Origin: Carya illinoinensis
Lineage: Eukaryota; Streptophyta; Magnoliopsida; Fagales; Juglandaceae
Reading direction: 5' to 3'
DNA length: 64,000 nucleotides
Assembly (NCBI RefSeq): GCF_018687715.1
Contig: NC_056766.1
Coordinates: forward strand, 23,238,501-23,302,500
How positions within the stretch are numbered: the stretch's first letter is position 1; each line of letters starts with the position of its first letter. Of this stretch, positions 1 through 13,009 are shown in pieces. The notes under the pieces were generated by a model. It had not been told where the DNA came from. It searched no databases and saw only the letters and a program-made list of their open reading frames with translations. The translations under genes were made by a program, and so were the position numbers.

Positions 1-1236
1 TAGTGCGGGTCTTCGTTCTTGTGGGCCTGTAATCACAGAATAGAGTTCAGTAGAGGGTGACCCTGATACTTGAGGGTCCTTTTTATACCTTGCCCCAAGG
101 GCTAGGCGACCATGCCATGTGGCTGGGTGAAGGGGTGCCCTCCTAGAATCCCCTCTACCATGCTTTCTTTAATACGGTGTGGCCGTCTGGGTGAAATAAT
201 CAATGCAACGTAATCTCCTAGTGAGTGCATTTAATGTAGTGTGATCCCCTAGTACTGCTTTAGAGTTCAATCATGTCCATATGGCGTGTTTCTTTCCCCT
301 TTCATTGTAGCCTCCCGTGCCCCTTAAACCGCTTCCCATCTCCTGACTCAAAACCTCATGCTCAGCTTATGCGGGTTGCGAGTCTGGGTCGTGTCGCCGA
401 GGGGCTTGATGGGCCTAGGTCTTTGGGTACTAGGCCTATCTCTTTGGTCCCTTTGGGGCATGGGAGAGACCCCTCTAACACTCGGTATGGGCCTTAGGCC
501 TTAGGAAAAACCCCCCCAATACTATCCCACCAATTCTTATCGGGCCAGGCCGATGGGAATTCCTTTTGTCTCTATCCAATGTTGTCACTTTTTGCTCTTA
601 TCCAGCTGGCTGAAATGAAGACGTTGTCTTTTGGTCCTTCCACATTGGATTGTGTCCCTTCCTTGTCTTTTTTTTTTTTTTTTTTTTTTTTTTATGTAGT
701 TCCCAGGGGTTTGATCTTGGTACCTAATGACGGTCGTTCTATCTTTTCCGCAACGATGGCTGTTAGACATTTTCTTCCTCCCGTTGCTGCATCTTGCGTG
801 CATGGGACTTGAATCGTTTTTATCTCCCGTATTGATAGCGTATTGAGAGTTAATCGTCACTCCTTCTATAACTTTTGTCACACTCTTACCGCTCTCCTTT
901 GTTTCATTTGCTCTTCTCTTGCCTCTCCCTATTTTCCTATTTATTGCTGCATACTCATCCTCCAAATGGCCTCTCAGAAGTCTGCCAAACTTGCAAGTTT
1001 TGACGGTCAGAGTCGTCCTGAGGCCGGCGTCTCAAAGCCGGGTTACACTAGCCGCTTCTAGTATTCTGAATCTTCCTCCGAATTCCTCTAATCACTGATT
1101 TCTATCTATCACGTTCCTGATACATGAGGTCCTGGTGCCTCGCGAAGGGGCTGGCAATGCTGATGGCTTGGCATCACGCGTCGCTCTCTTCCCTAGCATG
1201 TTTTCCTGCGGGTTAAGACTACCTTTCCGTTTGATC
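1..1236 (+). other. Degenerate plus-strand transposon region, left part
   Basis: No intact gene is visible. A T-homopolymer of about 24 bases lies at 669-693. A short open stretch starts with ATG at 966, and at about 1195-1236 the frame reads CGLRLPFRLI, which resembles the 'G(F)RLP' motif of plant-mobile-domain or gypsy-type transposon proteins. The same frame appears to resume at 3402 after an inserted element. The first 500 bases look like an untranslated or LTR-type leader. The family assignment is an inference from a short motif. Confidence 0.35.
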
Positions 1237-3401
1237 AGCTTATAATTTTGGCTTCCAAGCGTAGAAGCTATCAAAGTAATACAAGGGTAAATCCCAAGAT
1301 CGAATTCATAGGGACAATGGAAATTAAGCAAACTTTTTATAATCACAAGATAAAATATTGACGTTTATGGTGACAAGAAATTTCGAAAAGAAGAAAGTCT
1401 TGAACTAAAATATGGACTATTTACTAAGAAAGTGTGAACTGAATTAAGAATATGATTAGTGGCTGTTTTGGAAGTTCAAGCTCGAATTAAACTGAAAATA
1501 AAAATAAATCTATGATTCTAAAATTACCAAGACTAAGAGACTTAGAGAAAGTGTGTAGCAAATGAATTAAACTTGTAAGAAACAATAGAACAAACACTTG
1601 GGATGCAATTTTTACCCACTGATTTGGAGATAGATCTACCTCTCTTTTCATCTTCTCTCAACCATGCTCCCATTCCTAGAAGTCATGGTCAGATAATATA
1701 GCAATTAATCCCAATTCTTAGCCTAATAAAACTACTTGACAGATTATATAACAATTATAAAATAGTGAAAGAAAGCCATCAAAGTCTTGTTACTTGTTCA
1801 AGTATCAATTGTGCTTTTACGTCTACAACTAATCTAAACCAAGAACAAAGAACTTCAATCCTTTCTAAATGTAAACTGAAATATCATCCAACAAGTTAAT
1901 AATTAAAATCACATAACATTGAAGAAAATCCACTCCAAAACAGTCATAGGTTACTCATTGAATCCAAAGTTAAAAAATCTAGCCTATTATCTCTAAATTA
2001 GCAAAATGTTCTAAAATAATAAATCCTAAAATTTCAAATTGTTGTATGAAAATAAATGCAGAAGAATAAAACAAACAAACCGAATGATAATCAAAAAGAA
2101 AATAACAATCTAGAAAACCCAGCAGTTCAAACTTCAAACGGTCAAAGCTCTAAGAAATAAAACAAATCAAAACTAAATAAATAAATAAAACTAAGAAAAA
2201 TAAAATGAAGCTTCACGCTGCCCAACGAAAATGAAAAGAACAACAAGCCAAATCCACTAACAGGCCAAATGAAATGAATCCGTAAATGAAAGTCTTGTAT
2301 AATCCAAAGAAAAAGTAAAAGCAAGATGAAAAGTAGAGGTTGAAACAGCCGCCACAAGAAACGAATGAAATAAAAAATAAAAATAAGAGAGAGCTCCAAG
2401 TCTGAAACGAAAGAAAAATAACTAAGAACTACTGAAATGTAAAAGCCGAACGAGAGAGCCTGGTCACCGACTCAACCCAGCGTCTCCTTCAACGAAAGAA
2501 AAAGAAACAAAAAATAAAAAATAAAACTCCCAACTGAGAGAGAGTTCCATCCCTCTGTTCTGCAACCGAATCAACTAAAATGTAAAGAAAAAAAATCAAA
2601 GACGCCGCCCAGGTCTGAAAAACTCGAAGACAAAAAGAAAATGCTAAAGAAACTCAACGACAAAAAATGAAAAGGAAAAATAAAAATGCCTCCTACCGCC
2701 CAGGGTTTGAAAACGAAAGAAGAAAAACTAAGCACTACTGAATGAGAGAGGGAGATTTTCGTCCCTACGCCGTCTCCATGAAAAAAATAAAAACCCCACA
2801 TAAAGTAAAGACAAGCCCTCCCTAGGTTTACGTACTAGACAAAGAAAAAAATAATAATAATACAACAATAACTCAAAACCCCAAAAGGTAAAGCCTCACG
2901 CCGACACCTAACTAAAAACAAGAAAGAAAAAAATAAAAATAAAATGTAGAATGCCCCTCAGGTCTGTGTCTAAAGCCGACTGCCTGCATTGCTCTTGCCT
3001 TATGCGTGTGAAGTCCTCTCGCGTTGAGCTCTTGCATCCAGTGGCTCTGCATCGTGCTCCTTTTCCGTGCGTGATTTCTTCTGTTGTCCTGCTCCACATC
3101 CAGCCAATTCTATTTTCTTTTAGTATTTTCATTAATACCCTGCAGTATATTAAAAATGTATTTCTTTTAAAGACAAATATAGAACTTTATGTATGCAAAA
3201 TATTGGCATCAATTAATTTAACATTCAATACTAGAATTTGATGTATACTTAAGTGCTCAATTCTCATTTGATAAAATAAATCACTCATTTAATCAACTTG
3301 ATTATGCAATTCTAACCCTTTATCACCCTTACCCAGTTTGTGAAGTCTTTCATTACCTTGGGTTGGCCCTAACCCAACTCCATCCCAATGCCTAGCGAAT
3401 C
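1237..3401 (-). mobile_element. Inserted LTR-like element, probably a solo LTR read on the minus strand
   Basis: This AT-rich, non-coding block of about 2.2 kb interrupts a coding-like frame. On the minus strand its left part reads like the downstream end of a Tat/Athila-type LTR ('..cctatgaattcgatcttggg..' at about 1290-1310), comparable to the Athila LTR end near 12540. The hexamer TTGATC occurs at both edges (1231-1236 and 3402-3407), and the flanking frame is in register across it, which suggests a target duplication. The termini are not TG..CA, so the exact boundaries and class are uncertain. Confidence 0.4.
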
Positions 3402-4624
3402 TTGATCTACTACTGCATTCTGTGGCAACTAGCTCTGTTGAAGTTAGACCCGAAGCACGCTGATTTTACTTATGGTGAGTTCCTCTTGACTCACAATGTG
3501 AAGAGAGGTGCCAAGGATATCTATCATTTTAGGGGGATAAGTGCCCTCGTAGAGTTAGAGCTGCGATACCGTAAGGTCTTGGACTGGACCGATAAGTTCT
3601 TTTTCATGTTTAGTTGTGGATGAGAGTTCTCAATTGGTCAGATCAGCCATGCTAAGTTCCCAATCAAGGCCTTGTGGGTGTTGTTCCCAGTGACAAGGCC
3701 GTGCATCCAACAACCACGCCTTACAAGCTACGTCATATTTCAATCGTTCAGGATTGAGCAACACAGCACCCCTTTCTCGTCCACTTGGAAGTCCTTCTTG
3801 GGGAGGATAACCTTGTCGCATTCCTCCCTCATGTGGGTCACATCATTCCTTCTGCCCATGGCATCTTTATCCATTCGTCCTCTCTGTCATCAAGCAAGCA
3901 GGCCCTGCGCAGAGGTTGGCGGGGCTGGGAACGACCCTGCGTTCCTGCAGAGCCCCGCTCCAAGGGTAGTAGGTGCCGAACGTCCTGGAACTGTGGTGCT
4001 TGCCTAAACTCTCACTTCCTCTGTGCCTCTTGATAAGCTAGTTTGACGTACCAGGGAGAAAGAGTCCCCCGATCTTGGTGCGTCCATCGTGCCTCCTTCT
4101 TAAGTGGCATTGGTTGTCAAGCCCTGTGTGATTTCTAACCCGACAGCACCAGTTGTGCTTACAGAGCCACGAGATAACGTCTCTCGTGTGGTGGAGCTGC
4201 TCTTAGAGCTAAATGTGGAGATGTCTCCTTCTTCGGGGATCTTAAGTCTGAGGAGGTCGCGGGGGTACCCTATGGCGGAGTCAGATTTTGCCGAAGAGGG
4301 TATGTCAGTTCGAAGGTCCCCCAAGGGGGCCACTATAGGCGGCGTTTTGTCCATGGCTGTTGTTGCTAGCCCACTAGCAGGTGGTTGAGCATGTTGTTCC
4401 TACCTTGCCGAGTTTGGGGAGACCATGGCGGTTGTCAGGGGGTCTAGAGAGGGAAGCCCACACTATCCAGGTGGCGAAGGGGAGTTACTGCCCTTCGCAG
4501 TTGTCCCATCGTCTACAACCGAGGAAGTTCTTACTTCCTCAAGCGGTAGGTTGGATAGGGGGCAGTTGAGTGGCACTGAGGGCGGATTAGAGATAGCCTC
4601 CCTCGAGTGACCCAGTTGGGGCCA
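3402..4624 (+). pseudogene. Plant-mobile-domain-like transposon protein remnant, right part
   Basis: Open stretches at 3402-3623, 3672-4033, 4104-4388 and 4425-4610 read in broken frames. The first gives ILWQLALLKLDPKHADF followed by LELRYRKVLDWTDKFFF, similar in style to the ORFs of plant gypsy-type/plant-mobile-domain transposon proteins. The remainder is low-complexity and Ser/Pro/Val rich, as is usual downstream of that domain. Frameshifts and stops make it a pseudogene. It ends at a purine-rich tract (GTTGGGGCCA, 4615-4624) directly before a TGATGAGTGC LTR-like start. Family assignment is tentative. Confidence 0.35.
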
Positions 4625-5303
4625 TGATGAGTGCGCGAAAGTGTACTCTAAATATCTTATTATTGGATTAAAATGCTAAAATGTGAATAGAAATCATAGA
4701 AATTAATGTGTATTCTTGAATTGAGTTTTTATTTACGTTGGGATACTTCTAAACAGTTTTTTATGTTTAATTTCAAAATTTATAAAAGAGCAAATCAAAT
4801 TCCATTCAAATTCAAAAGAGGAATCCTAGTTAAATTAAAAAGGGGACTTTCATGGGGTTTGAGAGTACTTTGGATCAAGAAAAAAAAAATCACAAAATGA
4901 AAGTGCAAGAAATTCTAGTCTGAAATTTGATTGGAAACAATCTGAATATATTTTAGTATTTTGACTGTAACTTTCTAGTCACATATTAGATTGATGAGAT
5001 TCTTAATGTGTTAGAAAGCTATCTTAATGGGCTATAAATTGGTCTCTAATAAGAATTTCCAAATTTGAACTCTTGAAATGCATACATGGCTGCCAATATT
5101 AGTCCTAAAATTTAAGCATTTTTGTATGCTGGAATTATGAAAGCATGGGTTTATTTCCTCCCCTATATAAGCATATCATTAGTACGAAATAGAAAGGATG
5201 AGAGGCAGACATAAGAGGCATATTTGAAGAGATGAGAAAACCACTTCCATGGCCACATTTGCTTTATTTTTCTCTAGAGATTTTTGTTGTCCATTATATT
5301 TTT
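4625..5303 (+). mobile_element. LTR fragment with TATA box, probable 3' LTR start
   Basis: The block starts TGATGAGTGC immediately after a polypurine-like GTTGGGG tract, matching the LTR start seen in opposite orientation at 22086. It is AT-rich and non-coding, with a plausible TATA box (TATATAA, 5164-5170). It ends where a foldback MITE begins, so only the U3 portion and perhaps the start of R are present. The LTR identity rests on the termini and the TATA box only. Confidence 0.45.
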
Positions 5304-5487
5304 GGGTAACTAAATTCTCACGTAGGGCTAAGGATGAACTTGCACATTAGATAGTATTTTTAATTAATGTTTTATATATTGAGAATGATAAAACAAAAGA
5401 ATTCTAGTAATTGAAAATCAAATACATAAATTAAAACTACCATCTAATGTGCAAGTTCATCTTTAGCCCTAATTGAGAATTTATTTA
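5304..5487. mobile_element. Foldback MITE, right terminus interrupted by LINE-1
   Basis: Two arms of about 59 bp are inverted complements with about nine mismatches. The left arm at 5311-5369 starts TAAATTCTCACGTAGGG; the right arm at 5425-5483 ends CCCTAATTGAGAATTTA. The left terminus GGGTAACTAAATTCTCA (5304-5320) finds its inverted partner not directly to the right but at 22047-22063, beyond the LINE, so the LINE probably inserted into the MITE's right end. There is no coding potential. The superfamily cannot be assigned. Confidence 0.6.
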
Positions 5488-5562
5488 TTTTTTTTTCTCA
5501 AAATAGTCGAAGGTCACATTTCCAAGAGTGATCCCTTCCTCAATTTTATTAAAAGCCCTCAC

Positions 5563-8500
5563 TTATGGTGGAGGAATACCAAATAAAATCAAACCAAGGA
5601 CACTAAGAAAACTAAAACTCAAAAAATACAAATTAGGTCCAAAGTTCATCCCAACTAACAACCACACATTATTGGCCCCTAATATATAGGAGACCCCATT
5701 TATCAGTACGTACAAGTCCAAGAAAATGCTTCTCTCTAAATTCCTCTCCTCAAAAATAAAAAATTTGACCCTTCGCCCCCTCCTTCGCAAAAAATCAGCA
5801 AACATGTTTGCTTCACGATAAATATGACGTACACTAACATTCATTATGAGAAATAAGTGAATTGCCTCTTCCCGAAAATCTCATAAATACCAAAACTTGC
5901 ATATACCTGACCAAAACCACCCCACAATCACCATTGAATCCAACTCTACCACAAAATCTCTCAACCCAAGTTGATTACACAACTTTAGACCATCAAGGAA
6001 AGCACAGCATTCAACAATATTATTAGTAGTATATGCATAGCAATGAGCGAAGCCAACAATAACCTTCCCATGATGATCTCTAATGACACTACCCCATCCA
6101 GATAAACCCAGATTTCCACAGGACCCTCCATCAACGTTCAACTTAACTAGTCCCACCCCTGGCCTAGTCCAAGCAATCTTCTTCACCTCATTTTTAATTA
6201 TCGGCATCAATGGGAAATTCAGTTCCGGCAAAATCAAAACATCCATATCATTAAGTTTTTTCAGTTTTCTTAAAGAGGTTGAAAGCTCCACAATAAGGCC
6301 TTTAACACATTGTACAATTTGTCTCCAATCAAAAATCCCCCCTCCATACACGCTGTCCACCTCGCCCTCTATATAGACCATGTAATAATTATCGGCGCAA
6401 CCCCACAAATCCATCGCACTTGAGTGCAAGTGGATGCCCGTAACCACCAAACATTCATAACTCCTTGCCACCTTGTCACCTACAGCATTCTAATCCCAAA
6501 CACTCCAGCAAAAAAATCTCAAACCCTCCTAGCTCCTTCCCTATCACATAGAACATGATCTAATGTTTCCATTTGAGCTGCTTCACAACAGTTGCACTTC
6601 GATGCCATTGGCATACCCAGCTACCTAATTCTTTCATCCACTAGTAAAGCATGAAGACGAGCTCGCCATATCATAAAAGACATTTTTTTGGAATTTCATT
6701 CTGCCATAACCACTTCCCTCACAAACAAATCGGGCCCCTCTGCCTCACTAACTCCCAGGCCAGTTTAGACATTAGCTCCCCATCATCCGCTTACTTCCAT
6801 ATGTAGACATCCTGCCCCTCACGTAGCCTCACCTACATATTAACAATTTTATCAGCCATTTCTGCACTAATGATCTGTTGTACACAAAGCACATCCCAGC
6901 TGTTTCCTTCCAGTAAATCCCGAACCCTCAAGCTCGGATCACCCACCACCACCTCTGATTCAGCCACTACACCATCACCTAACCAATTATCAAACTAAAA
7001 ACTAGAATCCCCCATCGGATGAGACATTTTGAATTACTCAACAAAATAGGAAAAACCTTTAAAATTCCTTTCCCGATGACATCACTAACATTAGATGTGA
7101 GTTGCCAACATATTTTTCCTTAAAGAAATAAGCCCACAAAGAACACCCCCTTTAATAACTTCCAAACAAACTTCATGAACAAGGAAGTTTATACATCCAA
7201 AAGATCCCGAATTCCCAAACCCCCTTCCTCCACCGGCAAACAAATCCTCTTCCATGAAACCCATTTTCTCTTTTCTTTTTTTTTTTTTTCGTCCACACTC
7301 GAACCCCATAGGAAATTAGCAAAAATCCCCTTTAGCTCCTTAACTATTCCTTTTGGAATATTCATCGCAGAAAGCAAATGAATTGGCAAGCTATTTAATA
7401 CATGTTTCAAGAGAATAATCTTCCCCCCCAAAGGATAATAACTTACCTTTCCATCCTGCAAGCATTTTTTGCACTTTTAACAACAATTGCTCAAATAACC
7501 GATTCAACATACGACTCACATACAATGACACTACTAAATAAATACAGGGCCATGGACCTTCCACAAACTAGTCAACCTCTTCAAATCTTCCTTCCTTGAC
7601 AATGAAAAAGGTGAAGAAAAAAATATAGACGATTTATTTGGACTCACCTCTTGTCCTGACATCTTCTCATACACCTTCAATATGCGCATTGTGTGCTGTA
7701 TTGAGTCTCTTCCTCCATTCACAAATAATAACAGGTCATCAGCATACAGAAGGTGTATAATAACTCTACCCCTCATCGGCTGAAACGGTTTTATCCTACC
7801 CAATAAAAATTCTCGATGAAGCATCCAAGACAAAATCTCCTTCGTCAAGATAAAAAGATAAGGCAATAATGGATCACCTTGACGTAAACCCCGGGAGAAT
7901 CTGAAATAACCCTTCAAGCTTCCATTTAGTATAACTGAAAAAATCGGTGAGGAAACATAATTATAAATGATAGCTCGACATTTCTCAGAAAAATCCAACC
8001 TCTTCAATACCTCCATAAAAAATCTCCAATTCACCCGAAAATATGTTTTTGCCCTATCAATTTTAATCATTACCTTCGCATCTCTAGCTTTCCCATTCAA
8101 ACCACTCACCATTTCTTGAGCAATAGATATATTATCAAGTATGCTTCGACCTCGCGCAAAGGCTTGCTTGTTCCGACGAAATAATCCCTTCTAAAATTGG
8201 TGCCAATCGATTCACCAATATTTTCGATAAAATTTTATACACTACCCCACATAAACTTATTGGCCGAAACTGAGAGTAAGAAGCTGGCACTTCCACCTTT
8301 GGAATTGAAACAAGATTAGTAGCCTAAAGAATGAAGACGAAGGGATACCTTCAAAGAAATCACATGCCATATCGAATAAATCCTCATTTGCAATTTCCCA
8401 AGCCAAAAAAAAAAAAAAAAAAAAAACTTGCCAAAAATCCGCTGGGCCCAGGACTACTATCCTGCGGAATGGACCAAAGTGAGGCTTGAACCTCCTCCAT

Positions 8501-9802
8501 AGTCTGGCTACTATCCAAAACCGCATTCTCCATCTCAGACACTATAGGTGCAAGTAAATCAAGATCAGCATCATCCCACTCCACTGCATCAACCATAAGT
8601 AATTCAGCAAAAAATTTTACCACCCCCACATACACTGATTCAGTCAACTGAAGCACCTGATCACTCTCTAAATTCATCCTCTCAACATTCTGATTCTTTT
8701 TTTTTTAACTCTCATAGTTGCATGAAAAAAAGCCAAGTTGGAATCTCTTTTCGTAAGCCACTTAATACGCGACTTTTGACAGCCCATAATTTCCTCTCGA
8801 TGCAAATATTGAATGTGTCATTGCTTACAACTAAGCAACTCCTCTTCAAACTCCTACAAATAGTTTGAGATAGCAGCCTGTTCTAACTCTCCCAGCCTTA
8901 TTTCAATGGCCTTTAGTTCAACCTCAACTCTTCCAAAAACCTCAACATTCCATTTTTTTTAATTCTTTTTTGAGCCGTTTCAATTTTTTACTAACACGCA
9001 CCATAGTGCACCCCTCCACTGACCTGCACCATGAAGATCGAACTACGTCCAAAAGGCCCTCATGAGTTCCCCACATACGTTGGAACCTGAAAGGCCTGAC
9101 ACCGCCCCTAACCTCACACACCATAGAAATCAACATCGGCGTATGATCTAATGACATTCGTGATAAATACTCAACCTGAACATCAGCCAAAATATTAATA
9201 AAACCTGTGTTCATTAGTACCCTATCTAATTTGGCCCAAATACACCAACCACCTAGCCTTCCATTGCACCATGACATCTTCAGGTCCTCAAACGAAATCT
9301 CTAATAGATTGCAATTCTAAATACACCCATTAAAATCTGTCTTAGCGCAAGGAGCACAGAACATTCCTCCTACTTTTTCATCATCACTTCGAATAATATT
9401 AAAATCCCCCATCATTAACCATGGCTATAACCCAGGGTCAATCCCGTGCAAATAATCCCATAACACTCACCGATGAATCTAAAAACAGCTTGCGTATACA
9501 ACCGTGACCAAGGTGCGCATCGCACCCCTAACAAACCAGCCTATCAATGCCTAATCAAAACATGAAACAAATTCAAAAACAAACCCGTCCCCCCAAAATA
9601 ACCAAACTTTACCACCAACCGCAACATTATTCACAAAGTGTGGTAGTATCATCCATTTTACCCACCTACCACATTTATTAGAAATAAGAAAAGGTTTTAA
9701 AACAGCCACCACCAAAGGATGATATTCATTTAATAACTGTCGAAGCCTACTCTTCGACGAAAGAATTCCCCTAATATTCCAAACTAAAAAATTCAGCAGC
9801 AT
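5563..9802 (-). pseudogene. LINE-1 ORF2: endonuclease, reverse transcriptase and RNase H (broken)
   Basis: Reading 9802 down to 5563, the start LNFLVWNIRG is the apurinic endonuclease N-terminus. Endonuclease fragments lie at 9802-9551 and 9277-8942, and reverse transcriptase at about 8677-7189 with RGLRQGDPL and the catalytic YADD (LLYADDLLLF, near 7740). A Cys-rich zf-RVT linker follows near 6500-6700. RNase H (6471-5563) shows LKLNVDG-type VKLNVDGGSCG and ends HIYREANMFADF. The protein would nick target DNA and reverse-transcribe LINE RNA. Several frameshifts and stops (for example between 8112 and 8257, and at 7189) show it is dead. A 24-base A run at 8405-8428 lies inside the coding region. 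Confidence 0.85.
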
Positions 9803-9819
9803 TAATAAAGTTTATTTGA

Positions 9820-10275
9820 GCGCATCACCCTATCAAGAGCAACAAAAGGCTATTTTTTCTTGGCCCCTCTCAGTTTTGTCTAAGAAGCATTCAACTCCGT
9901 ATCAGATTCATAGCATTTTCGAGCCATCTCCACATCCCCTTGACCCAACTCATCTTCTGAAAAAGAAATCCCCAAAGCATTGTCCCCTCTCCTGCCATCC
10001 TCCCCCCTTTCTGCCAAATGGAACAACTCAAACTCCATAGCTTCAACAATAATTTTAAGTGAACTTCTAGGACTCAATATAGCATCACACAACTCCACCC
10101 GTTCATCTCCATTATTTTCCAGCTCAATTTGTTCAAACCAATTTCCCCTGCATATCTCCTTCTCTAAGACTGGTCCATCTTCCTCTATCCGTAATCCATC
10201 TTTAGTCCCAGCCATACTCTCTTCCTCTGCATCAATTCTGACTGCATCAATTCCAACTGCATCGCTATTCTCAGC
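9820..10275 (-). pseudogene. LINE-1 ORF1, C-terminal fragment (proximal piece)
   Basis: The minus-strand frame 10215-9880 gives an acidic, Glu/Asp-rich segment directly upstream of the endonuclease ORF, the position of the ORF1 tail in plant L1 elements. It is cut at 10275 by the Athila 5' LTR and resumes at 21801. No zinc knuckle or RNA-binding domain is retained. Confidence 0.6.
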
Positions 10276-12645
10276 TGATTGAGCTGAAATATTGCATGTT
10301 TTATCTATTTAAAATCAATGTATTTTAAATTCTTCGTGACACTATTATTGGTCTTAGATGAAAAAATGGTTAATAAGCATAAATACGAGTTGTGATTTTT
10401 AATTGATTGATATCATGTTTATGCTTAATTTTATAACTATGATTTAATTGGACAATGTTTTCTCACAAATATTTTTGATAATATATTTTTATTTTAATTT
10501 ATTTTTGAGTGCTATTTTTATCTACTTATTTTCAACTCAAATAAAATTCATATGAGATCCAGTTGAAACTTTTGATCAAAAGTGCATACTAATTGAGAGG
10601 AATGAAGAGAAGGAAGGAAGCGGTGTATTTCAGTAGCTAAAAAGAAAAGATAAAGATTTTTTGTGGTGACTTTCTTACTTGGTTGTTCATAGATGCATGC
10701 AGTGAAGAAAATGATTTACGATGGACAAACACATGCAACGTCAAAGTTTAAAAAGGAGGCTAAAACCAAATAGAAATCCCATGAAGCAGCTCTTTATTTT
10801 ATTTTTGCTTACTCTTGGACGTGGTAGTGTGAATGTAAGAGGCGGCAGCTTGTTGATAGCTTAGGTTGATGCCGCTAAAGCGGACTGGAAGTGCTTAATC
10901 CTCCAATGCTGAAAATGTGGTAGTTGATATTCAAGCAGAATCAAATAAAGTTGATGGCTTCGGTTGGTGCATGAGTTGATTTTATTAATCGGTTCGTATG
11001 AAAAGAAAGAAAATGGAAAGGAGAGGAAAATCGGCTAAAGGGGACTGATTTGCAGGAAAGGTGCCGTGATTGAAGGGGATTAAAGAGAATTTTCGGTGGA
11101 AATTCATTGAAGATAGGTGTCGTGCTTGACTTGTGGAGAGGGAAACTTTAGAGAGTCCGTGGAAGCCTATAAAAAGGGGACATTGGATTAAGAGAAGGGG
11201 GTGCCGTGCTTGACTTGGATTGGAGGGAGTTGTACATTGAATCTATAGTGAAGAGTAAGTCAGCTCTTTGGGTTAGAGTTGGACGTTGAATCTATAGTGA
11301 AGAGTAAGTCAGTTCTTTGGGTTAGAGTTGGGACGTGAGGTACGATGCTTGTATAGAGAAGAGGGACGTGGGAGATTTTCTGGGGATTAATTGGTTGAGT
11401 TAAGGGACATGTAAAAACGTAGTGAGACGTTTTGAATTAAGGGTAGTGAACGTGAGGTGTCATGGAGGAGAGGTGTCTTGAGAGGGAGAGTCGGTCAGAG
11501 GAGATTTATTGAGATTTATTGAGAGGTATGGTTTCCCTTGAGTTTTCATTGAAGAGAGTCGGTCGGTCAGTGGGACGTGTGAGTGAGAGAAAGAGTGAGT
11601 CGATCATTGAGATTTGCCGGAGTTGAAGGGAGTCGGCTGGAATTAGTTTGGTATAGCTAAAAGTGCAGGGGTACGTGGGGAGTTGTGAGATGCTAAGAGA
11701 GTATTGTAGGGAGCTTCCAGATTTTCGTTGGAGTTGAGAGAAACGTGTAGGGAGGTATATTTGAGTGAAGATCAAAATCAATTGGTGGGGATTTAAAGTG
11801 TGTGAGGTCGGTTGGAGAAAAGGGGATTGATGTGGAGGGAGTTTTCATCCGTTGATTTCATTTTTATTTTCTACAGTTCAATGACAGGGTGGATTTTATT
11901 CTCTCGGCATCGATTGGATTCTAAATTTTATTGTTTCTAAATTGTTGCTTAGTATTTCTTATATTTTATTTTAGTTTTCTAATGAAGAATATTTATGTGA
12001 TTTCTATAGTACTTATAATGAATATGTTTGGCTAAATTTTCATACTAAGCTTAGAGGTAAAGTTTAATTATTTAATATTATTTTCAGATCTACGTAAAAT
12101 TTATTCTGCGAGCTTGATCGATTGAAGGATTTTATTATTGGATATTTTGATTATCTATATATTTATCTTTATTCACTGTAATTTCTGAATACAGTGAATG
12201 CTTGAGGAATCCCTGTGATATTTAAATAGTTTTTTAAATGTTTTAATCATCAATCATTCACGCTCAATCATAAGCGACTATTTTTCTTGATCTTGAATAC
12301 TAAATCTTCCAATTAAACAGAATCATTATTATAGTTTAATTGAAATAAATCGATCGGAAACAATATCATAAATTATTAGACAGATCCTCGAAACCTTAGT
12401 CTTTCTCTATATCAATTCATTTTATCATTTTAGTTTGATTCATTTATTTTATAAATCTTCATCTTTATATTCGATTGTACGTTTCTTTTAGTAATTTCAT
12501 TTCATTGTTTGAATTTATTTTCTTTATCACAAAAGTCAATCCCTGTGGATTCGATCCTGTAAGATACTACAACACCTATATACTTGCAGATAAAACTGCA
12601 CTAAATTTTTGGTTCATTAATTTAAGTCAAAGTTTAGAAGCAACA
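10276..12645 (+). repeat. 5' LTR of the Athila-like element
   Basis: 2,370 bp, TG..CA termini. A TATA box (TATAAAAA) lies at 11168-11175. A 49-bp tandem duplication (11229-11277 and 11278-11326) follows about 60 bp after it. The end carries the 'CCCTGTGGATTCGATCCTG' stretch (12541-12559) typical of Athila/Tat LTRs. It pairs with the 3' LTR at 19426-21795. Confidence 0.92.
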
Positions 12646-12651
12646 AGTTTT

Positions 12652-12669
12652 TGGCGCCGTTGCCAGGGA
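12652..12669 (+). promoter_or_regulatory. Primer-binding site, tRNA-Asp
   Basis: TGGCGCCGTTGCCAGGGA begins 6 bp after the LTR end. It is complementary to the 3' end of plant tRNA-Asp including CCA (expected TGGCGCCGTTGCCGGGGA), with one mismatch. This is the first-strand priming site and supports the Athila-type classification. Confidence 0.85.
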
Positions 12670-13009
12670 TTGCAACTTGTGATAATTTTTTTTTTTTTAA
12701 AAAATATTTTAGTAATCTTTTTCTAATTTTCTCATATTCTTTTTGCAGGTATGATTTTTGACGAGAAAGAGAGCAAGTAACATTGCTCCCATATTCATAT
12801 CATTTGGTAATCTCGTTTCAAAATTTTTTTTTTCTTTTACTTTCTTGCTTGTTTTGCATTTTGTTTTTAGTCTTTGAATGTGCTTGATCCTCTATGATGA
12901 ATGATCTCGTGGCAACGTGATCAAACTAGTAGATTGAGGAGAGAGGAAATTATTTTAAAAGAATTAGTTGATAAGTTGTATGGTAATTCCAAAAATTCTT
13001 ATACGTACC

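Noticed and set aside
7175..7381. Plus-strand frame ending in LFSFFFFSSTLEPHRK
   Set aside because: It is antisense to the LINE-1 reverse-transcriptase C-terminal part.
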